The translations under genes were made by a program, and so were the position numbers. From Aquisalimonas sp. (lineage in GTDB: Bacteria > Pseudomonadota > Gammaproteobacteria > Nitrococcales > Aquisalimonadaceae), in NCBI GenBank assembly GCA_007127625.1, contig SKYZ01000441.1:1-7170 (forward strand): 7,170 nucleotides of DNA, read 5' to 3'. Below are positions 5,793 through 7,170 of the stretch, in pieces (position 1 is the first letter of the stretch; the number at the start of each line of letters is the position of its first letter). The notes below the pieces were generated by a model that worked only from the letters and a program-made list of their open reading frames with translations, was not told where the DNA came from and made no database searches.

Positions 5793-7170
5793 ATGACCGA
5801 ACGAGTTCAGGAGGGAGGCCTTCAGGTCGCGAAGCAGCTGCACGCGCTGGTCGCCAGCGAGCTGACCGCCGGCACCGGGATCGCGCCGGCCACCGTCTGG
5901 AGCACCCTGGAGTCACTGGTAAACGACCTGGGGCCGCGCAACCGGGAGCTGCTGGAAAAACGCGACCGCATCCAGGAACAACTGGACGACTGGTACAAGC
6001 AGCGCAAGGGTCAGCCGCACGATCACGAAGCCTACAAGCAGTTTCTCAAGGACATCGGCTACCTGCTGCCGGAAGGCGACGACTTCCAGGTCACCACCGC
6101 CAACGTCGACCCGGAGATCGGCGAAGTCGCCGGCCCGCAGCTGGTGGTGCCCATCAGCAACGCGCGCTTCGCCCTGAACGCCGGTAATGCCCGCTGGGGC
6201 AGCCTCTACGATGCCCTCTACGGCAGCGACATCATTCCCGAGGACGGCGGCAAGGAAAAAGGCACCAGCTACAACCCCGTCCGCGGTGCGGAAGTGGTGC
6301 GCCACGCCGCCAAGGTGCTGGATGACGCCGCGCCCCTGGCCCAGGGCAGCCATGCCGACGTCACCGCGTACAAGGTCGAGGGTGGCACGCTGGTCATCAC
6401 CACCGGCGCCGGGGACACCACGCTGCAGCATCCGGAGCAGTTCGTCGGTTACCAGGGCGACGCCAACGCGCCTCATTCCGTGCTGCTGCGCCGCCACGGC
6501 ATGCACCTGGACATCCGCATCGACGCCAATGACCCGGTGGGCAAGGACCACGCCGCCGGCGTCAAGGACGTGGTGCTGGAGTCCGCCATGACGGCGATCA
6601 TGGACTGCGAGGACTCCGTGGCCGCCGTGGACGGCGAGGACAAGACCCTGGTCTACCGCAACTGGCTCGGCCTGATGCGCGGCGACCTGGAAGAAAAGAT
6701 GGAGAAAGGCGGCAAAACGTTCGTCCGCAAGCTCCACGACGATCGCGTCTACACCGGCGCCAACGGCGGCGAAGTGCGGCTGCACGGCCGCGCCCTGATG
6801 CTGGTGCGCAACGTCGGCCATCTGATGACCACCCCGGCGGTGCTGGACGCACAGGGCAACGAGATCCCCGAGGGCATGCTGGACGCGGTGATGACCTCCC
6901 TGGGCTTCCTGCATGACCTGAACGGCCTGGGCAAGCACACCAACTCCCGCGCCGGCAGCATGTACATCGTCAAGCCGAAGATGCACGGCCCCGAAGAAGT
7001 GGCCTTTGCCTGCGAGATCCTCAACCGCGTGGAAGATGCCTACGGCCTGAAGCGCAGCACCCTGAAGATCGGCGTCATGGACGAGGAGCGCCGCACCACG
7101 GTGAACCTCAAGGAGTGCCTGCGCCAGGCCAGCGACCGCATCATCTTCATCAACACCGGCTTCCTGGACC
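5793..7170 (+). CDS. glcB: Malate synthase G (3' part beyond window)
   Basis: Malate synthase G condenses glyoxylate with acetyl-CoA and water to give malate and CoA in the cytoplasm, serving the glyoxylate shunt and growth on glycolate or acetate. The first 459 codons of a family that is usually about 720-730 residues are visible. The start [16 protein letters not shown] matches the family's N-terminus. Signatures include [20 protein letters not shown] (117-136), [14 protein letters not shown] (267-280), [13 protein letters not shown] with R339 (the glyoxylate-binding Arg, R338 in E. coli), [20 protein letters not shown] (381-400), and [11 protein letters not shown] (429-439) with the Mg2+-binding Glu. 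The last codon, D459 in FINTGFLD, fits the second metal ligand (D455 in E. coli). The catalytic Asp near residue 631 lies off the edge. ATG 5793 is preceded by AGGAG at 7-base spacing. No glycolate-oxidase genes are visible nearby. It appears functionally unrelated to the repair genes. Confidence 0.98.
   Translation, partial: MTERVQEGGLQVAKQLHALVASELTAGTGIAPATVWSTLESLVNDLGPRNRELLEKRDRIQEQLDDWYKQRKGQPHDHEAYKQFLKDIGYLLPEGDDFQVTTANVDPEIGEVAGPQLVVPISNARFALNAGNARWGSLYDALYGSDIIPEDGGKEKGTSYNPVRGAEVVRHAAKVLDDAAPLAQGSHADVTAYKVEGGTLVITTGAGDTTLQHPEQFVGYQGDANAPHSVLLRRHGMHLDIRIDANDPVGKDHAAGVKDVVLESAMTAIMDCEDSVAAVDGEDKTLVYRNWLGLMRGDLEEKMEKGGKTFVRKLHDDRVYTGANGGEVRLHGRALMLVRNVGHLMTTPAVLDAQGNEIPEGMLDAVMTSLGFLHDLNGLGKHTNSRAGSMYIVKPKMHGPEEVAFACEILNRVEDAYGLKRSTLKIGVMDEERRTTVNLKECLRQASDRIIFINTGFLD

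Noticed and set aside
5913..6986. A 357-codon minus-strand frame opposite malate synthase
   Set aside because: It lies entirely antisense to a clearly conserved enzyme and is rich in Val, His, Ala and Gln, as expected of a GC-rich shadow frame.

Overview
The window is GC-rich bacterial DNA, densely coding and without mobile-element genes. Malate synthase G of the Pseudomonas/Halomonas type and the general gene style suggest a Gammaproteobacterium, perhaps a halophilic or Ectothiorhodospira-like one. The genus is a guess; the sequence alone does not fix it.

Layout. Three genes run leftwards on the minus strand from about 4936 to the left edge: a DEAD/DEAH-type helicase of the MrfA (YprA) family, a DEDDh exonuclease of the MrfB (YprB) family that overlaps it by 11 bases, and after an 88-base gap a UvrD/Rep-type superfamily 1 helicase cut by the left edge. 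Divergent from them, a 68-base spacer away, lexA runs rightwards (5005-5604). A 188-base gap with a REP-like palindrome follows, then malate synthase G (from 5793), cut by the right edge.

How it works together. In Bacillus subtilis, MrfA and MrfB form a repair pathway for mitomycin C lesions that is separate from UvrABC. Here the pair is head-to-head with lexA. The spacer holds two direct-repeat motifs of the form GTTC-N7-GTTC, one per strand, placed symmetrically. This is the LexA operator type known from Alphaproteobacteria, not the CTGT-N8-ACAG box of E. coli. One copy fills the spacer of a plausible mrfA promoter. The simplest reading is that LexA represses both itself and an mrfA-mrfB-(UvrD-like) repair operon, so DNA damage would induce the whole set. 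The recognition helix of this LexA lacks the E. coli specificity residues and resembles the alphaproteobacterial helix, in line with the operator. glcB looks like an unrelated central-metabolism neighbour (glyoxylate use).

The most notable finding is this apparent SOS-controlled MrfAB cassette with a linked SF1 helicase as a possible third component. The families are known; the regulatory arrangement and the possible three-gene pathway are inferences from sequence.
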